DNA of 64,000 nt from Candidatus Eisenbacteria bacterium (GCA_018831195.1 JAHJDP010000032.1:1-64000), one strand, 5' to 3'. Shown: positions 9,058-18,792, counted from the first letter of the stretch. Notes: generated by a model from the letters alone, not told the origin. Numbers and translations are program-made.

Positions 9058-12000
9058 ATGCACCGAAGGTTTCCTGCCAATCTCTCGGCGACCTTTCTTA
9101 TGGCCGTCCTCTGTTTGGCAGCCAATATTTTGGCCTATTGGCCTCTGCCGGGGGCGGCGAAAAGTAACTATTCTGCTAATTTCTCAGAGAATGAACTCTA
9201 CCAGCTACCCGTTCCGCCGCAGCTATTCAATCCGCCTGATCTGAATGATTTCACGGCTCCGACGCCCAACACCCTCACGGGGGTGGCCGGTCTCACCCTC
9301 CTGGAATCGGATGCGCTTCCCCCGGCGCCGGGTTTCCTATCCCCAACGTGGGGATGGGATCTTTCTCTGCGAAGAGAGCAGGAACTCTATCCGACATTGT
9401 CCCTCCTTTTCGACGGGGAGGCCGAATCGGAACGCCTGCCTTTCTCCCGGGGTGAACATTTTCTGCGGGCCGAGACAGCGCTGCATCTGGAAAACTGGGA
9501 AAAGGCGGCCGAACTTTTTAGAGAGTTCATTCAACACTATCCCTCGGACACCCTTATCATGACGGCCGAAATCTGCCGGGCCGAGGCTCTCTTCCGCAGC
9601 CAAGAGCCGGTTGCGGCGGCGGAAGGATTCGAGCGGGTTTTTCGACAGGCGGAGGATGCGCGTCTCCGCTGGATTGCGGGACGCAGTCTGGCTTGGATTC
9701 AAAGAATGGAGGGGGACACGACAGCGGCACGGACCGTTCTTGAGTTCTTATTGACGTCAGATTCACCAGCTTCGTTGGCGGACCCCTCTATGGCCCCGAT
9801 GATGGAGGACGCGATCCGGTTGGATTTGGGGGAGTTGGAGCTTGCCGGGAACCGCCCGGAAGAGGCGTGCCGCGTATTGGAGCCGTGGAGCCGGGACGCG
9901 GCCATCTCAGCGCCTTCCGCCAGAGATCCCAGGGGATTTTACATTTTAGGAATTGCTTCCCTTTCGCTGGAAGATTGGCCCCAAGCGATGTCGGCTTTTA
10001 ACGCCCTGCTCCGAACGCAGGCGCCGCCGCCTTCTGTTTGGATCGCCAAGGGACATGCGGTATTGGGGTGGCTGCATCTTCGTGAGGGCGATTTGGATCA
10101 GGCCAAGCTTCATTATGAATCAGCAGCGTTGATTCCCGCTGAAGGAGAGGCACGGGACATTTATGGAATGGCCTTGGCAATGTATAGGCAGGGTGATCTT
10201 TCCGGCGCGCTGCAGCTCTTAAATGGAAACGAAGCGCCTCTCCCGGAAGATCTGCAATGGTCCTGGTCATACACACGAGGTTTTATATACTTTCAGCTTG
10301 GACAATACCAAGACGTTTTCAGCGCCCTCGATCTCTCGCTTCAAAGGCATCATCCCGATTCCCTGCAACTCCAGGCGCTCTTGCTGCTTGGTGATGCCCG
10401 GCGGCGTTTGGATCAGAATCAGGAGGCCCTGGCATCCTACCGTCAAGCGGCCCTTCTCGTGAAAGACCCCCCTGAGGATCTGCTCTGGCGATGGGCGGTG
10501 ACCGCCCTGGATCTTCAAAGATGGGGTGAGGGAACCCGGGTCTTGGGCGATCTCCAAAAACGTTTCCCCGGATCATCCCGCCAGCCGGAGGCCGCCTTCT
10601 GGAAAGCGGAGGCTTACTATAGGCTGGGGCGCTTTCAGGAGGCCGAAGATTCGTATGGGATGGCACTGCGAACGGGGTTTAACAAAGCGGCTGCACAATA
10701 TGGGCTGGGGTGGTGCGCCTATGTCAAAGGACGCTTCCGGGAGGCGGCGGATTATTTTGGCGCGGCGATCGCCGCCGGTCTTGCCTCTCCGCAATCGGTG
10801 GATGCGGCCATCCGGCGGGGTCACTCCCTGTCAAATCTGAGGGAATGGGATGCCGCCTGGGATTCCTATGAAGCGGCGGCGCGGATGGGAGCAGGAACTC
10901 CCATGGAGGACGAAGCCCGCTTCCGCCAGGGACGCCTCCTGCTGCGCCGGGATCGGCCGGCCGAGGCCGCCCGCTTGTGGGAGGGTCTAGCGGCCTCCTC
11001 CGACCAGCGGACCATCGCCGCGCTTTCGGCCTATTGGGCCGGCGCCGCCTGGTTTGCCGCGAGTCAGTTCGGCGACGCTGAGAGAATGTTTCGCGACGCT
11101 TCACAACGGATCGTGCTGAGCGATTCACTCCGCACGGCGGCCGATCTCGGCGCAGCCGATGCCTTGTACAATGGTGGAAACCAAGATCAAGCCCTTGATG
11201 ATTACAGAAGCCTGCTCCAAAAAGACAAGGCGCCAATCGCCATCCGAGCCGCGGCGGCTGACGGTGTGTATAACATTCTTGTGCTCCGTAAGAAATGGGA
11301 TGAAGCCGCCCGTTTCATTGACGATGTTTTGCAGACTTTTCCGGAGCTTTCGCGCCTGGGTGAACGTCATCTGCGGATCGCCGACGGCTATCTGGAGGAG
11401 GGGATGCTCGAAAAGGCGGCCTCGGCATACAAGGCCCTCCTGGCCAGGGATGATCTTATCCCGGCCCTGCAAGCGCGGAGCCATATCGGCAGCGCTCGGA
11501 CTCAGGAACGATTGGGACATGGTTCGCAGGCGGCCTACCATTGGGAGGCGGCGGGGCGTCTCAGCGATCCGGCCCACCGGGGAAAACTCTGGCTGGATGC
11601 AGCTGGCTTGTACTTAAAGGCCGGGCAGCCCCGCGAGGTTGTCCGCCTGCTGGAAGAGCTGAGGGGCTTGGAAATTCCGGTTGCGGATCGTTGGCGGGTT
11701 TCTTTCCTCCTGGCTCAGGCTTATGAAGGGTTAGAGAGACTCGAGCCGGCGGTTACGGCCTGGCAGGAGACCGTCGACACCGCCCCGACGGATACGGTGC
11801 GGATCCAATCTCTGGCCCGGATCGGGTATCTGCAATTCCAGTTAAAGAATTGGCCGGAATCAATAGCGGCTTATCAACGCGCCGACTCCGCCGGCGCCCT
11901 GGCCAAGCCCTTTCGATCTCTCTATTGGATCGGAGAATCTTTCTTTCAGATGGAGCGATGGGATGAAGCCCAGGAGGTTCTCAGCCGCTTCTTGAAGAAT

Positions 12001-12237
12001 CCGCCCGAAGAAGCTCTTTGGGAAGCCATGGCTCGCCTGCGACGAGCGGATGCGCTGGAGAAGCTGGAGCGGTGGGATGCGGCCTTGGAGGAATATGATC
12101 GTGTTTTAACATTGAATGTCGGTGACGCCATACGGGAAGAGGCGGGTATCCGCCGCCGCCAGGTCCAAACCTGGTCCGGCGCTCCAAAAAATGAGAAGAG
12201 AGATGTCAAAGACGGATCACAAAATGACTCGCCATAA
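9058..12237 (+). CDS. Large exported TPR-repeat protein
   Basis: A 1059-residue protein with an N-terminal signal segment (MHRRFPANLS...LMAVLCLAANILA) and then TPR-like helical pairs over nearly its whole length. The recurring pattern is A-x2-W-x3-A-x7-P, as in LENWEKAAELFREFIQHYPSDT and WDEAQEVLSRFLKNPPEEA. TPR arrays act as docking scaffolds, and similar periplasmic ones accompany Tol/TonB systems. The ATG at 9058 is preferred over 9046 because AAGGAAAG precedes it. The 3' end overlaps the outer-membrane barrel gene, and ExbB/ExbD/TonB follow, so a scaffold role in that energised envelope system is inferred. Confidence 0.85.
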   Translation: MHRRFPANLSATFLMAVLCLAANILAYWPLPGAAKSNYSANFSENELYQLPVPPQLFNPPDLNDFTAPTPNTLTGVAGLTLLESDALPPAPGFLSPTWGWDLSLRREQELYPTLSLLFDGEAESERLPFSRGEHFLRAETALHLENWEKAAELFREFIQHYPSDTLIMTAEICRAEALFRSQEPVAAAEGFERVFRQAEDARLRWIAGRSLAWIQRMEGDTTAARTVLEFLLTSDSPASLADPSMAPMMEDAIRLDLGELELAGNRPEEACRVLEPWSRDAAISAPSARDPRGFYILGIASLSLEDWPQAMSAFNALLRTQAPPPSVWIAKGHAVLGWLHLREGDLDQAKLHYESAALIPAEGEARDIYGMALAMYRQGDLSGALQLLNGNEAPLPEDLQWSWSYTRGFIYFQLGQYQDVFSALDLSLQRHHPDSLQLQALLLLGDARRRLDQNQEALASYRQAALLVKDPPEDLLWRWAVTALDLQRWGEGTRVLGDLQKRFPGSSRQPEAAFWKAEAYYRLGRFQEAEDSYGMALRTGFNKAAAQYGLGWCAYVKGRFREAADYFGAAIAAGLASPQSVDAAIRRGHSLSNLREWDAAWDSYEAAARMGAGTPMEDEARFRQGRLLLRRDRPAEAARLWEGLAASSDQRTIAALSAYWAGAAWFAASQFGDAERMFRDASQRIVLSDSLRTAADLGAADALYNGGNQDQALDDYRSLLQKDKAPIAIRAAAADGVYNILVLRKKWDEAARFIDDVLQTFPELSRLGERHLRIADGYLEEGMLEKAASAYKALLARDDLIPALQARSHIGSARTQERLGHGSQAAYHWEAAGRLSDPAHRGKLWLDAAGLYLKAGQPREVVRLLEELRGLEIPVADRWRVSFLLAQAYEGLERLEPAVTAWQETVDTAPTDTVRIQSLARIGYLQFQLKNWPESIAAYQRADSAGALAKPFRSLYWIGESFFQMERWDEAQEVLSRFLKNPPEEALWEAMARLRRADALEKLERWDAALEEYDRVLTLNVGDAIREEAGIRRRQVQTWSGAPKNEKRDVKDGSQNDSP

Positions 12238-13984
12238 GAGTGGATGCGAAACGAAGCCATTGGGGTGTCTGCGAAAAGCGACGGCCGGTTGCGGATGGGT
12301 TTCGCTCGCCTTCATCTGCCTTTTGCTGACTCTTTTCCCGCAGATCTCATTGGGCCAGACTCCCGACGTTTCACAAAATGACTCATTGGATACGGCGATT
12401 CCCAATCCGCAAGAGCGTCTTCCCTTTGAGTTGCCGGAGGTTGTCGTTCGCGGAGAAGACCTTTCACTCATTGTCGGTGGCCGGCATCTCGAGGCGGACC
12501 AGCCCTCACTGGAACTCTCGCCTTTAGGGCGGCCGCAGATTTCTAATCCGCCGCATCCGGTTCTAAACTGGCTTCGCCAGCGGCCGTTTCAACTCCACCC
12601 GTCCGTCCCGGCCGCGGCATCAAGGCCCCGGTCATTTTTAGAATGCCGCGGGGGACCGCTGCCCGATGCCGGTCTCCGTTTCATAACGGCCGGCGGGAAA
12701 GACACCGCCTGGCGTTTGGATGCCCGTGGGGAATGGGCGGAGGATCCGGTGCCTGATACAAATCGGCGCGCCCTCTCGGTCAAATACCAAGCGGCGCGCG
12801 GGTTTTGGCCGCAGGATCGGTGGAGTTTGCGGGGTGAATTTTCCGCCCGCCGGTCCGATTGGGATTTGCCGGCGCTTCATGTTAAAGGTCCGCAGAGATT
12901 CACCGGTACGCGATTCGGATACGACCGGTTCGGGCATCATTCAGGATTGGCTCTTCAGTTTGAGGGCGCCGGCTTTGAATCCATGAATAATATGGAGGCA
13001 TCCCATTGGGCTTCAACCGAGCTTCGCTGGGATTACAGCCTAAAATCTTCACACCCGGAACTCCGCCGGCCGGAATTTTCATTATGGGGCAAAGGCATCT
13101 GGTCGGAACAATCGGGGAGGAACGAAGTTTATCCCGCTTCGGCGCTTTTTGAAGATCCAAACCATTCCTGGGCCCCTTGGCGGAGCTTGGGGGAGGCTCA
13201 GGCCGGAACCTGGATCGCTGAATCGGCGGATCTTGATCTCTGGTTGGGAGTCCAAGGACTTTGGGATCAGGAGCGGGTCTTCCTCTCCCCACATATCCTC
13301 GCGCGGTGGAGTTTGAGACCGCATCGGATGATCCTCTGGTCGGAGGTTGTTTCCCGTGTTCAACTCGACCCCTGGTGGGAGGAAAGTCTGAATCGTGATT
13401 ATGCTGTCCAAGACCTGCACCGTGAATCGACTTTGGAATTGCCGGCCTTCAAAATCGGCGGAGATTGGGAATCTGCGGGTTGGCGGTTGCGCGCGGAAGC
13501 GGCTCTCCGGCGGTTGCGATCGCCCAGAACTTGGATTGAGGATGAGATCAGCGGTTTCTATCTTCCCGTCACAACGCAAGGCCGTTGGATTGGAGATGGC
13601 CGTGTTGTTTGGAGCTCACCGGCGGGCAAGCGGCATAGCTTCGAGCTTGCCGCCGGATTCTTCCATGATGGAGCTGGGGACGGGGATATCAATAGCGAGG
13701 TGATAACCTTTCAGCCTCCCTTGTGGGTTAAACTGACGGCGACATCAGGATGGGGTCCCTATACCGCCGGACTGACTGTGGAGGGATGGGGCGAGACGCC
13801 GCAGGATAACGAGGAATCTTTGCCGGAATGGATGACAGCGACCTTGGAGCTCGGTCGTTTCATGGGATCTATTGGGCGGTTTTGGTTTCGTGTGAATAAT
13901 ATAATGAATGATCCAGCGAAACGATGGACCTTCGTCGATGGATCCCAAAGATCCTATCATTTGGGTTGGGATTTATACTTTTAA
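12203..13984 (+). CDS. Outer-membrane beta-barrel protein
   Basis: A 593-residue protein with a signal peptide (hydrophobic LAFICLLLTLFPQISLGQ, cleavage near LGQ). A region near residue 75 (LPFELPEVVVRGEDL) looks like the TonB-box-side start of a receptor. The rest is a run of alternating amphipathic strands ending LGWDLYF, an aromatic C-terminus as needed for BAM insertion. There is no visible plug domain of normal size, so it is smaller than a classic TonB-dependent receptor. The ATG at 12203 follows GAGAAGAG and lies inside the TPR gene. It is followed by exbB/exbD/tonB, and energised transport or secretion through this barrel is inferred. Confidence 0.78.
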   Translation: MSKTDHKMTRHKSGCETKPLGCLRKATAGCGWVSLAFICLLLTLFPQISLGQTPDVSQNDSLDTAIPNPQERLPFELPEVVVRGEDLSLIVGGRHLEADQPSLELSPLGRPQISNPPHPVLNWLRQRPFQLHPSVPAAASRPRSFLECRGGPLPDAGLRFITAGGKDTAWRLDARGEWAEDPVPDTNRRALSVKYQAARGFWPQDRWSLRGEFSARRSDWDLPALHVKGPQRFTGTRFGYDRFGHHSGLALQFEGAGFESMNNMEASHWASTELRWDYSLKSSHPELRRPEFSLWGKGIWSEQSGRNEVYPASALFEDPNHSWAPWRSLGEAQAGTWIAESADLDLWLGVQGLWDQERVFLSPHILARWSLRPHRMILWSEVVSRVQLDPWWEESLNRDYAVQDLHRESTLELPAFKIGGDWESAGWRLRAEAALRRLRSPRTWIEDEISGFYLPVTTQGRWIGDGRVVWSSPAGKRHSFELAAGFFHDGAGDGDINSEVITFQPPLWVKLTATSGWGPYTAGLTVEGWGETPQDNEESLPEWMTATLELGRFMGSIGRFWFRVNNIMNDPAKRWTFVDGSQRSYHLGWDLYF

Positions 13985-14024
13985 TCGAAGTTTGGTTCAC
14001 ACTAAAAAGCGGGAGACCTGAATT

Positions 14025-14687
14025 ATGGAATTGATTCTCAAGGGCGGGGTCCTCATGATCCCTATTCTCCTCTGTTCCATTGTCGCTCTGGCTATCATCT
14101 TGGAACGACTCATCCGCTATCACCGGGTTCGGAAGGAGAATGAACTCTTCATCCAGAAGATTCGCGGTCGAATTTACCCGGAGAGATTGGGTGAGGCGAT
14201 TCGGATTTGTGAAGAGGATCCATCTCCGCTCGCCGCCATTTTTCACGAAGGATTGAAGCACCTGAATCTGGGTGAGAAACGGACACGAGAGGCGATTACC
14301 GATGCCGGAGAGAGAGAGGCGCGTTTCCTGGAAAGGAATATCGGCGGATTGGCAACCATTGCCGGTGGAGCACCCCTCCTTGGATTCCTGGGTACCGTTC
14401 TAGGAATGATAAAGGCCTTTCGCCAGATCCAGGAACTCGGCGGCAATGTCAATGCCAGTGTCCTGGCCGGCGGGATTTGGGTGGCCTTGTTGACGACAGC
14501 CGCCGGTCTCGCCGTCGCCGTGCCCACCTTCTTCGCGCATAACTACCTGGTCTCAAAGGTTCGGACTCTCATCATTGATATGGAAGAACGTTCCCGGGAT
14601 CTTGTATTCCTCCTCATAACCGGAGGTCAAAGGGAGGACAAGCCGGTGAACCGCGATAAAAGCTCTGTTGCGGGAGATTCGCTATGA
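14025..14687 (+). CDS. exbB: ExbB/TolQ-type proton channel subunit
   Basis: A 220-residue inner-membrane protein of the MotA/TolQ/ExbB family. One helix lies near the N-terminus (GVLMIPILLCSIVALAIILERL), followed by a cytoplasmic loop and two further helices with GGLATIAGGAPLLGFLGTVLGMIKAF and VALLTTAAGLAVAVP, the conserved pore-lining segments. With ExbD it uses the proton gradient to move TonB. Its TGA overlaps the exbD ATG (ATGA). ExbB and TolQ cannot be told apart by sequence alone. The adjacent tonB-like gene favours ExbB. Confidence 0.9.
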   Translation: MELILKGGVLMIPILLCSIVALAIILERLIRYHRVRKENELFIQKIRGRIYPERLGEAIRICEEDPSPLAAIFHEGLKHLNLGEKRTREAITDAGEREARFLERNIGGLATIAGGAPLLGFLGTVLGMIKAFRQIQELGGNVNASVLAGGIWVALLTTAAGLAVAVPTFFAHNYLVSKVRTLIIDMEERSRDLVFLLITGGQREDKPVNRDKSSVAGDSL

Positions 14688-15091
14688 AATTCCAGACAGA
14701 AAATCGGTTTCTGACCGGGATGGAATCAACCGCCATGGCGGATATCATCTTCCTTCTGCTGATCTTCTTTCTGCTCTCTTCCTCGTTTATTCTTCAAACC
14801 GGAATCAAGATCACGCTGCCGGAGGTCACACAACCGGAGATGGAAGAACGCCAGCAAATCGTCGTCACGGTGACACGCGATGATCAGCTCTTTGTCAATG
14901 AGCGAAAGATCACCTGGTCGAATCTGCGGACCGAGATGGAGCAGGCTCTTTCGGAGAGCTCCTCACGCACGGTCATCGTGAAGGGTGATGCGGAGGTTTC
15001 CCTCGGACGCACCGTTGAAATCATGGATGTGGCGCGTGAACTGGGCGCCGAGCGGTTGGCTATCGCGGCAAGCCCCAAGACAAAGAGCTAG
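14684..15091 (+). CDS. exbD: ExbD/TolR-type energy-transducing protein
   Basis: A 135-residue protein with one N-terminal membrane helix (MADIIFLLLIFFLLSSSFIL) whose aspartate is the conserved proton-carrying residue of ExbD/TolR. A periplasmic domain follows, with the usual LPEVT start and VIVKGDAEVSLGRTVEIMDVA end. It partners ExbB in the inner membrane. It is coupled to exbB by a four-base overlap and precedes tonB by 15 bases. Confidence 0.9.
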   Translation: MKFQTENRFLTGMESTAMADIIFLLLIFFLLSSSFILQTGIKITLPEVTQPEMEERQQIVVTVTRDDQLFVNERKITWSNLRTEMEQALSESSSRTVIVKGDAEVSLGRTVEIMDVARELGAERLAIAASPKTKS

Positions 15092-15106
15092 GCATCGGAG
15101 GTCGTG

Positions 15107-15958
15107 ATGGAATGCCTCATCGATGAAAGCCGGTACAAACCGGACCGGCGACGGAAAACGCCCTGGCTTCCGATCGCCGGCTCCATCCTGCTCCATACCG
15201 CGATTCTTTGGTGGCTAACCGGCACACTTGAAGCCGGATTACCGCAAATTCAGACACCTTTCGTCGTGGATCTTGTGAAAGAAAGCGCCGGTGAGAAAAC
15301 TGATGTGCAATCAGGGCAGGGACGGACAGATCCCAGAGTGGGAGAAGGCGAGGAGCCGCTTCCCCCTCAGGAAGTGCAACCCATTCCGCAAGAAGATAGA
15401 TCGGCGTCCACGGTTTCACCCGTTGCTGAAGCAGCGGCCCCGCAAGAACTCTCCGGAGAGGAAATGATTTTGCCCGCACCGGATGAAGTCTCTCCGGAAC
15501 GGAATGAAGATATTCTCAATGCGCTTCAGAAAGAGCTTCTTTCCAGAAGCTCGCCCGCCTTGGAACTGCCCCAGGGCCGGACCAGCACGCCCAGCGGCGG
15601 TGGTGAAGGGGTGCCGGGCGCGTTGGGCAGTTCAGCGGGAATCACGGGTCCCCTGGGACAACGTACCCTACGTCATCTCGAATTGCCTGAGTATCCGGCC
15701 TGGGCCCGGCGTCAAGGGATCGAAGCTTCTATTCGTTTTCGTTTTTGGGTTTCTCCTGAAGGTGATGTGATTCGTATTGAGACAATTCACCGATCTGGTT
15801 ACCCTGAATTGGAATCATTGGGGAGAGAGGCCTTGCTTCATTGGCTCTTCGCACCGCTTCCCCAAGGTGAATTCCAAGAAGAGTGGGGCGAGGTGCCTAT
15901 CCTTTGGCGATTGACCGGGACGGGCGATGCTGGTGTTGCCACTCAGGAGGAACCATAG
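15107..15958 (+). CDS. tonB: TonB-like energy transducer
   Basis: A 283-residue protein with an N-terminal anchor (LPIAGSILLHTAILWWLTG, carrying the SxxxH-type helix of TonB). A Pro/Glu-rich periplasmic spacer covers about residues 60-170, and a C-terminal TonB domain runs from LPEYPAWARRQGIEA to PILWRLTG, with the YPxxAR motif. It passes ExbBD motion to an outer-membrane protein, most simply the barrel encoded upstream. ATG 15107 is chosen because GGAGGT lies four bases before it; a GTG at 15104 is adjacent. The histidine kinase gene starts three bases after the stop. Confidence 0.88.
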   Translation: MECLIDESRYKPDRRRKTPWLPIAGSILLHTAILWWLTGTLEAGLPQIQTPFVVDLVKESAGEKTDVQSGQGRTDPRVGEGEEPLPPQEVQPIPQEDRSASTVSPVAEAAAPQELSGEEMILPAPDEVSPERNEDILNALQKELLSRSSPALELPQGRTSTPSGGGEGVPGALGSSAGITGPLGQRTLRHLELPEYPAWARRQGIEASIRFRFWVSPEGDVIRIETIHRSGYPELESLGREALLHWLFAPLPQGEFQEEWGEVPILWRLTGTGDAGVATQEEP

Positions 15959-15961
15959 TAC

Positions 15962-17080
15962 ATGCTCGGGACGAACCGTTCTCTGAGTTGTGAGGATTCT
16001 CTTCAGCTTCTTAATCATTTGGACACAGGCCTCATCTATTTGGATCTCGGGCGCCGGGTCATCTTTATGAACCGCCAAGCCGAAGAAATCTGCGACGTAT
16101 CATCGAAAAAGTTTATCGGAAAATCGCTCTTTGATCTCTTTACCCCGCTCGATCGGACCTGGCTCGGTCCGGAGGATCCTTGCTGGGAGTTATTCACTTT
16201 TCCCACAAGTGAGCTTCAAGTGCGCCGTGGAGCGCGAGAGTTGAGTCTGGAAGCTCGGCTCGTGCCGGTGGAGAAAGCGAAGCGTTTGCAGGGCGGGTTA
16301 TTCCTTTTTCAAGACGCCTCGGAATCGGTTGAGGAACGGGAATTTCAACGTAGCGTTGATCGGTTCAGTTCCATAGGTGATCTCTCCGCTATCATCGCCC
16401 ATGAGATGCGCAATCCCCTGACGGGAATCCGAACGACGATTCAGTATGTCGGTGGGAAGCTCGACAATCCGACACTCCAGCAAGATCTCGAGGATGCCAT
16501 CGGCGAACTGGATCGAATTGAGCAATTCACAACCGACCTGCTTCAATTTGCGCGTCCCAAAACATCAACATTCGAAGAACATGATTTGAATGAAGTTTTG
16601 GAAAGTTGCCTCGATAATACGGCGCTTCAGTGTGAGCAAAAGAATATCCAGGTCAAAAGGGATCTTGCCTCACCACTTCCCCGGATCCCTCTGGATCCTG
16701 ATGCCTTGCGTCAGGCTTTCTTGAATATTATGCTCAATGCCATTGAAGCGATCCCCAACGATGGAGGAGTGATCCGGGTGACGACATCAAGCCGGCGCTA
16801 CCGGACACGCCAAGCGGTGGAGGTTGCCTTCAGCGACACAGGATGCGGCATCAAGCAAGAGGAGATGGATAAAATCTTTGATCCGTTCTTCACAAGCAAA
16901 GGGGCTTCGGGCACCGGTCTCGGGCTTTCCATTACTTTGCAGATTGTCAAAGAACATTCCGGAAGGATCTACGTGCGAAACCGTGCGCAGGGGGGTGTTA
17001 CCTTCCGAGTCTCCTTGCCGGTTCCGTCTGAATCGAATAACGGATCCGCCACGGGCGCACCATCCAGGAAATCAGGATGA
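15962..17080 (+). CDS. PAS-domain sensor histidine kinase (NtrB type)
   Basis: A 372-residue soluble kinase: PAS domain about residues 10-110, HisKA with the phospho-acceptor His147 in IIAHEMRNPLTGIR, and HATPase with N-box LNIMLNAIEA, G1 SDTGCGIK, F-box DPFFTSK and G2 GTGLGLSI. The lack of membrane helices and the HEMRNPL motif match NtrB-like kinases that pair with sigma-54 activators. Its TGA overlaps the next gene's ATG, so kinase and regulator are coupled. It follows tonB by three bases, which suggests that the kinase is transcribed with the envelope module and may report its state. The ligand is unknown. Confidence 0.92.
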   Translation: MLGTNRSLSCEDSLQLLNHLDTGLIYLDLGRRVIFMNRQAEEICDVSSKKFIGKSLFDLFTPLDRTWLGPEDPCWELFTFPTSELQVRRGARELSLEARLVPVEKAKRLQGGLFLFQDASESVEEREFQRSVDRFSSIGDLSAIIAHEMRNPLTGIRTTIQYVGGKLDNPTLQQDLEDAIGELDRIEQFTTDLLQFARPKTSTFEEHDLNEVLESCLDNTALQCEQKNIQVKRDLASPLPRIPLDPDALRQAFLNIMLNAIEAIPNDGGVIRVTTSSRRYRTRQAVEVAFSDTGCGIKQEEMDKIFDPFFTSKGASGTGLGLSITLQIVKEHSGRIYVRNRAQGGVTFRVSLPVPSESNNGSATGAPSRKSG

Positions 17081-18591
17081 AACCAGCAAAAGTCCTTGTT
17101 GTCGACGATCAACCTTTGATTTTGAAATCCTTGCGGCGGGTCCTCGAGGATGAAGGTCTGGAGGTCAAGACGACCTCAACAGGATCATCCGGGTTGGAGA
17201 CATTCAAGAGTTGGCTCCCCCGTGTGGTTGTTCTCGATATGAAACTGCCTGACGCGAATGGTCTGGAGATTCTTCCGGAGATGCTCCGAACCGATCCCGG
17301 CGTCCGTGTGATCATGGTCACCGCGTATGGGGACACAAAATCCGCCGTACAGGCGATGAAGCTTGGGGCACAGGATTTTCTACGGAAGCCCTACGAATTG
17401 GAAGAGCTGCTGCATGCCATTCAAACGGCTCTGCGCAGCCAGGAACAGGAAACGCAACTCAAAGTTTATCAACGCCGTGATCGTGTGCGATACGCCAAAG
17501 ATCGAATCATTGGCCGTTGTGCGGAGCTCCGGCGGATTCTCGGATTGGTGCGAAAAGTCGCCCGATCCGATGCCACGACAGCCTTAATTACCGGAGAGAG
17601 CGGCACTGGGAAAGAATTGGTGACACGAGCCATCCATTTTCAGAGCGCCCGCCGTAGTTCCCCACTGATGGAATTGAATTGCTCGGCTTTTCAAGAGTCC
17701 TTACTCGAAAACGAACTCTTCGGTCATGAAAGAGGGGCTTTCACCGGGGCGACACATTTGAAAAGGGGATTAGTGGAGCTTTCTGATAAGGGATCGCTGC
17801 TGCTGGATGAGGTCGGGGAGCTGCCTCTTGGAATACAAGCGAAACTTCTCCGATTTCTGGATGATCAGACCTTCAGACGTGTCGGTGGGAACGCGGATCT
17901 GGCGGTGGATGTCCGGCTCATTGCCGCCACAAACGCCGACTTGCCCACACTTTTAAATGAAGGCCGATTCCGCAAAGATTTATTTTACAGGCTCAAGGTT
18001 GTAAGTCTGCACCTTCCGCCCCTTAGAGAACGCGGTGAAGACATCATTCTTCTCGCGGAGCACTTTTTTAAGGTGTTCAATACCAAATTCCATAAAAATT
18101 TTAATCAGATCTCACCGAAGGCCCGGGAAGCCCTTCTACAATATCCGTGGCCCGGTAATGTAAGAGAATTGAAAAATCTGCTGGAACGCATTGTTCTTTT
18201 GGAGGAAGGTACAACATTGGAATTACGCCATCTTCCTCTTGAACTGACGGACTTAACAAAACAGCAGATGATCTCAACCGATCTCATTTCATTGGAGGCT
18301 GACGCGCTGGAAAGGGCGGGGAGGGACAAGGGACCCGGGCGTGTTTTATTACCTTATACAAAACCTCCTCTTTCATCGCCGAATTCATCAAATAGAGAAA
18401 ATCAAAAAGGCTCTAACGATCTCCGATCTTTGCGCGAAGTTTCCGAGGAACATATTCTGCACGTCCTGCATCAGGTCGAGGGAAATAAAAGCCGCGCCGC
18501 GCGCATTCTCGGTCTCTCGCGACAAGGCCTGCTTGACCGCTTGAAGAGAATCACCGAATCAGGCCGTGTCGTTGACCCGTCAAAAAACTAG
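17077..18591 (+). CDS. NtrC-family sigma-54-dependent response regulator
   Basis: A 504-residue activator. The receiver domain (about 1-120) has Asp54 in VVLDMKLPDANG. The AAA+ domain has Walker A GESGTGKE, the sigma-54 contact loop GAFTGA at residues 220-225, and the PWPGNVRELKN region. A Fis-type helix-turn-helix lies at the end (EGNKSRAARILGLSRQGLLDRLKR). The linker between AAA+ and DNA-binding domains is unusually long and Ser/Asn/Pro-rich (about residues 410-450). Phosphorylation by the coupled kinase should allow it to open sigma-54 promoters. The closest -24/-12 site lies about 200 bases downstream, before the receiver/histone-like operon. Confidence 0.94.
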   Translation: MKPAKVLVVDDQPLILKSLRRVLEDEGLEVKTTSTGSSGLETFKSWLPRVVVLDMKLPDANGLEILPEMLRTDPGVRVIMVTAYGDTKSAVQAMKLGAQDFLRKPYELEELLHAIQTALRSQEQETQLKVYQRRDRVRYAKDRIIGRCAELRRILGLVRKVARSDATTALITGESGTGKELVTRAIHFQSARRSSPLMELNCSAFQESLLENELFGHERGAFTGATHLKRGLVELSDKGSLLLDEVGELPLGIQAKLLRFLDDQTFRRVGGNADLAVDVRLIAATNADLPTLLNEGRFRKDLFYRLKVVSLHLPPLRERGEDIILLAEHFFKVFNTKFHKNFNQISPKAREALLQYPWPGNVRELKNLLERIVLLEEGTTLELRHLPLELTDLTKQQMISTDLISLEADALERAGRDKGPGRVLLPYTKPPLSSPNSSNRENQKGSNDLRSLREVSEEHILHVLHQVEGNKSRAARILGLSRQGLLDRLKRITESGRVVDPSKN

Positions 18592-18614
18592 ACATGTCCG
18601 ATATATATACACCC

Positions 18615-18643
18615 TGTAACTTCTTGATAATACGAATGTTACA
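18615..18643. promoter_or_regulatory. Inverted repeat TGTAAC-N17-GTTACA, candidate activator site
   Basis: Perfect 6-bp arms (18615-18620 and 18638-18643) separated by 17 bases, about 150 bases upstream of the -24/-12 promoter. The spacing and dyad fit a dimeric enhancer-binding protein. There is no T-run, so a terminator is unlikely. Binding by the adjacent NtrC-type protein is inferred from position. Confidence 0.55.
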
Positions 18644-18738
18644 TTGTCAGTGTTAATTATGCCCATCAAATGGACGGCTTATACACGACAAACTGAAGAG
18701 TATTCGGCTTGCCTTCTGATTTTTCAAACCAGCGAATT

Positions 18739-18767
18739 TGTAACCTGTTGAAGTTCAAGTTGTTATC
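18739..18767. promoter_or_regulatory. Second copy, TGTAAC-N17-GTTATC, candidate activator site
   Basis: It has the same left arm and the same 17-base spacer as the 18615 site. The TAAC/GTTA core is symmetric, and the central TTGAAGTTCAA is itself palindromic about base 18753. It lies about 25-55 bases upstream of the -24 element. Two equally built dyads in one intergenic region support a specific regulator site. Confidence 0.5.
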
Positions 18768-18792
18768 AGATGTGCCGAAATTTATTCTCGGA

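Noticed and set aside
9058-15958. Reading the TPR/barrel/ExbBD/TonB set as the Tol-Pal system
   Set aside because: No TolB or Pal gene is present and the third energiser protein has a TonB C-terminal domain, not TolA.
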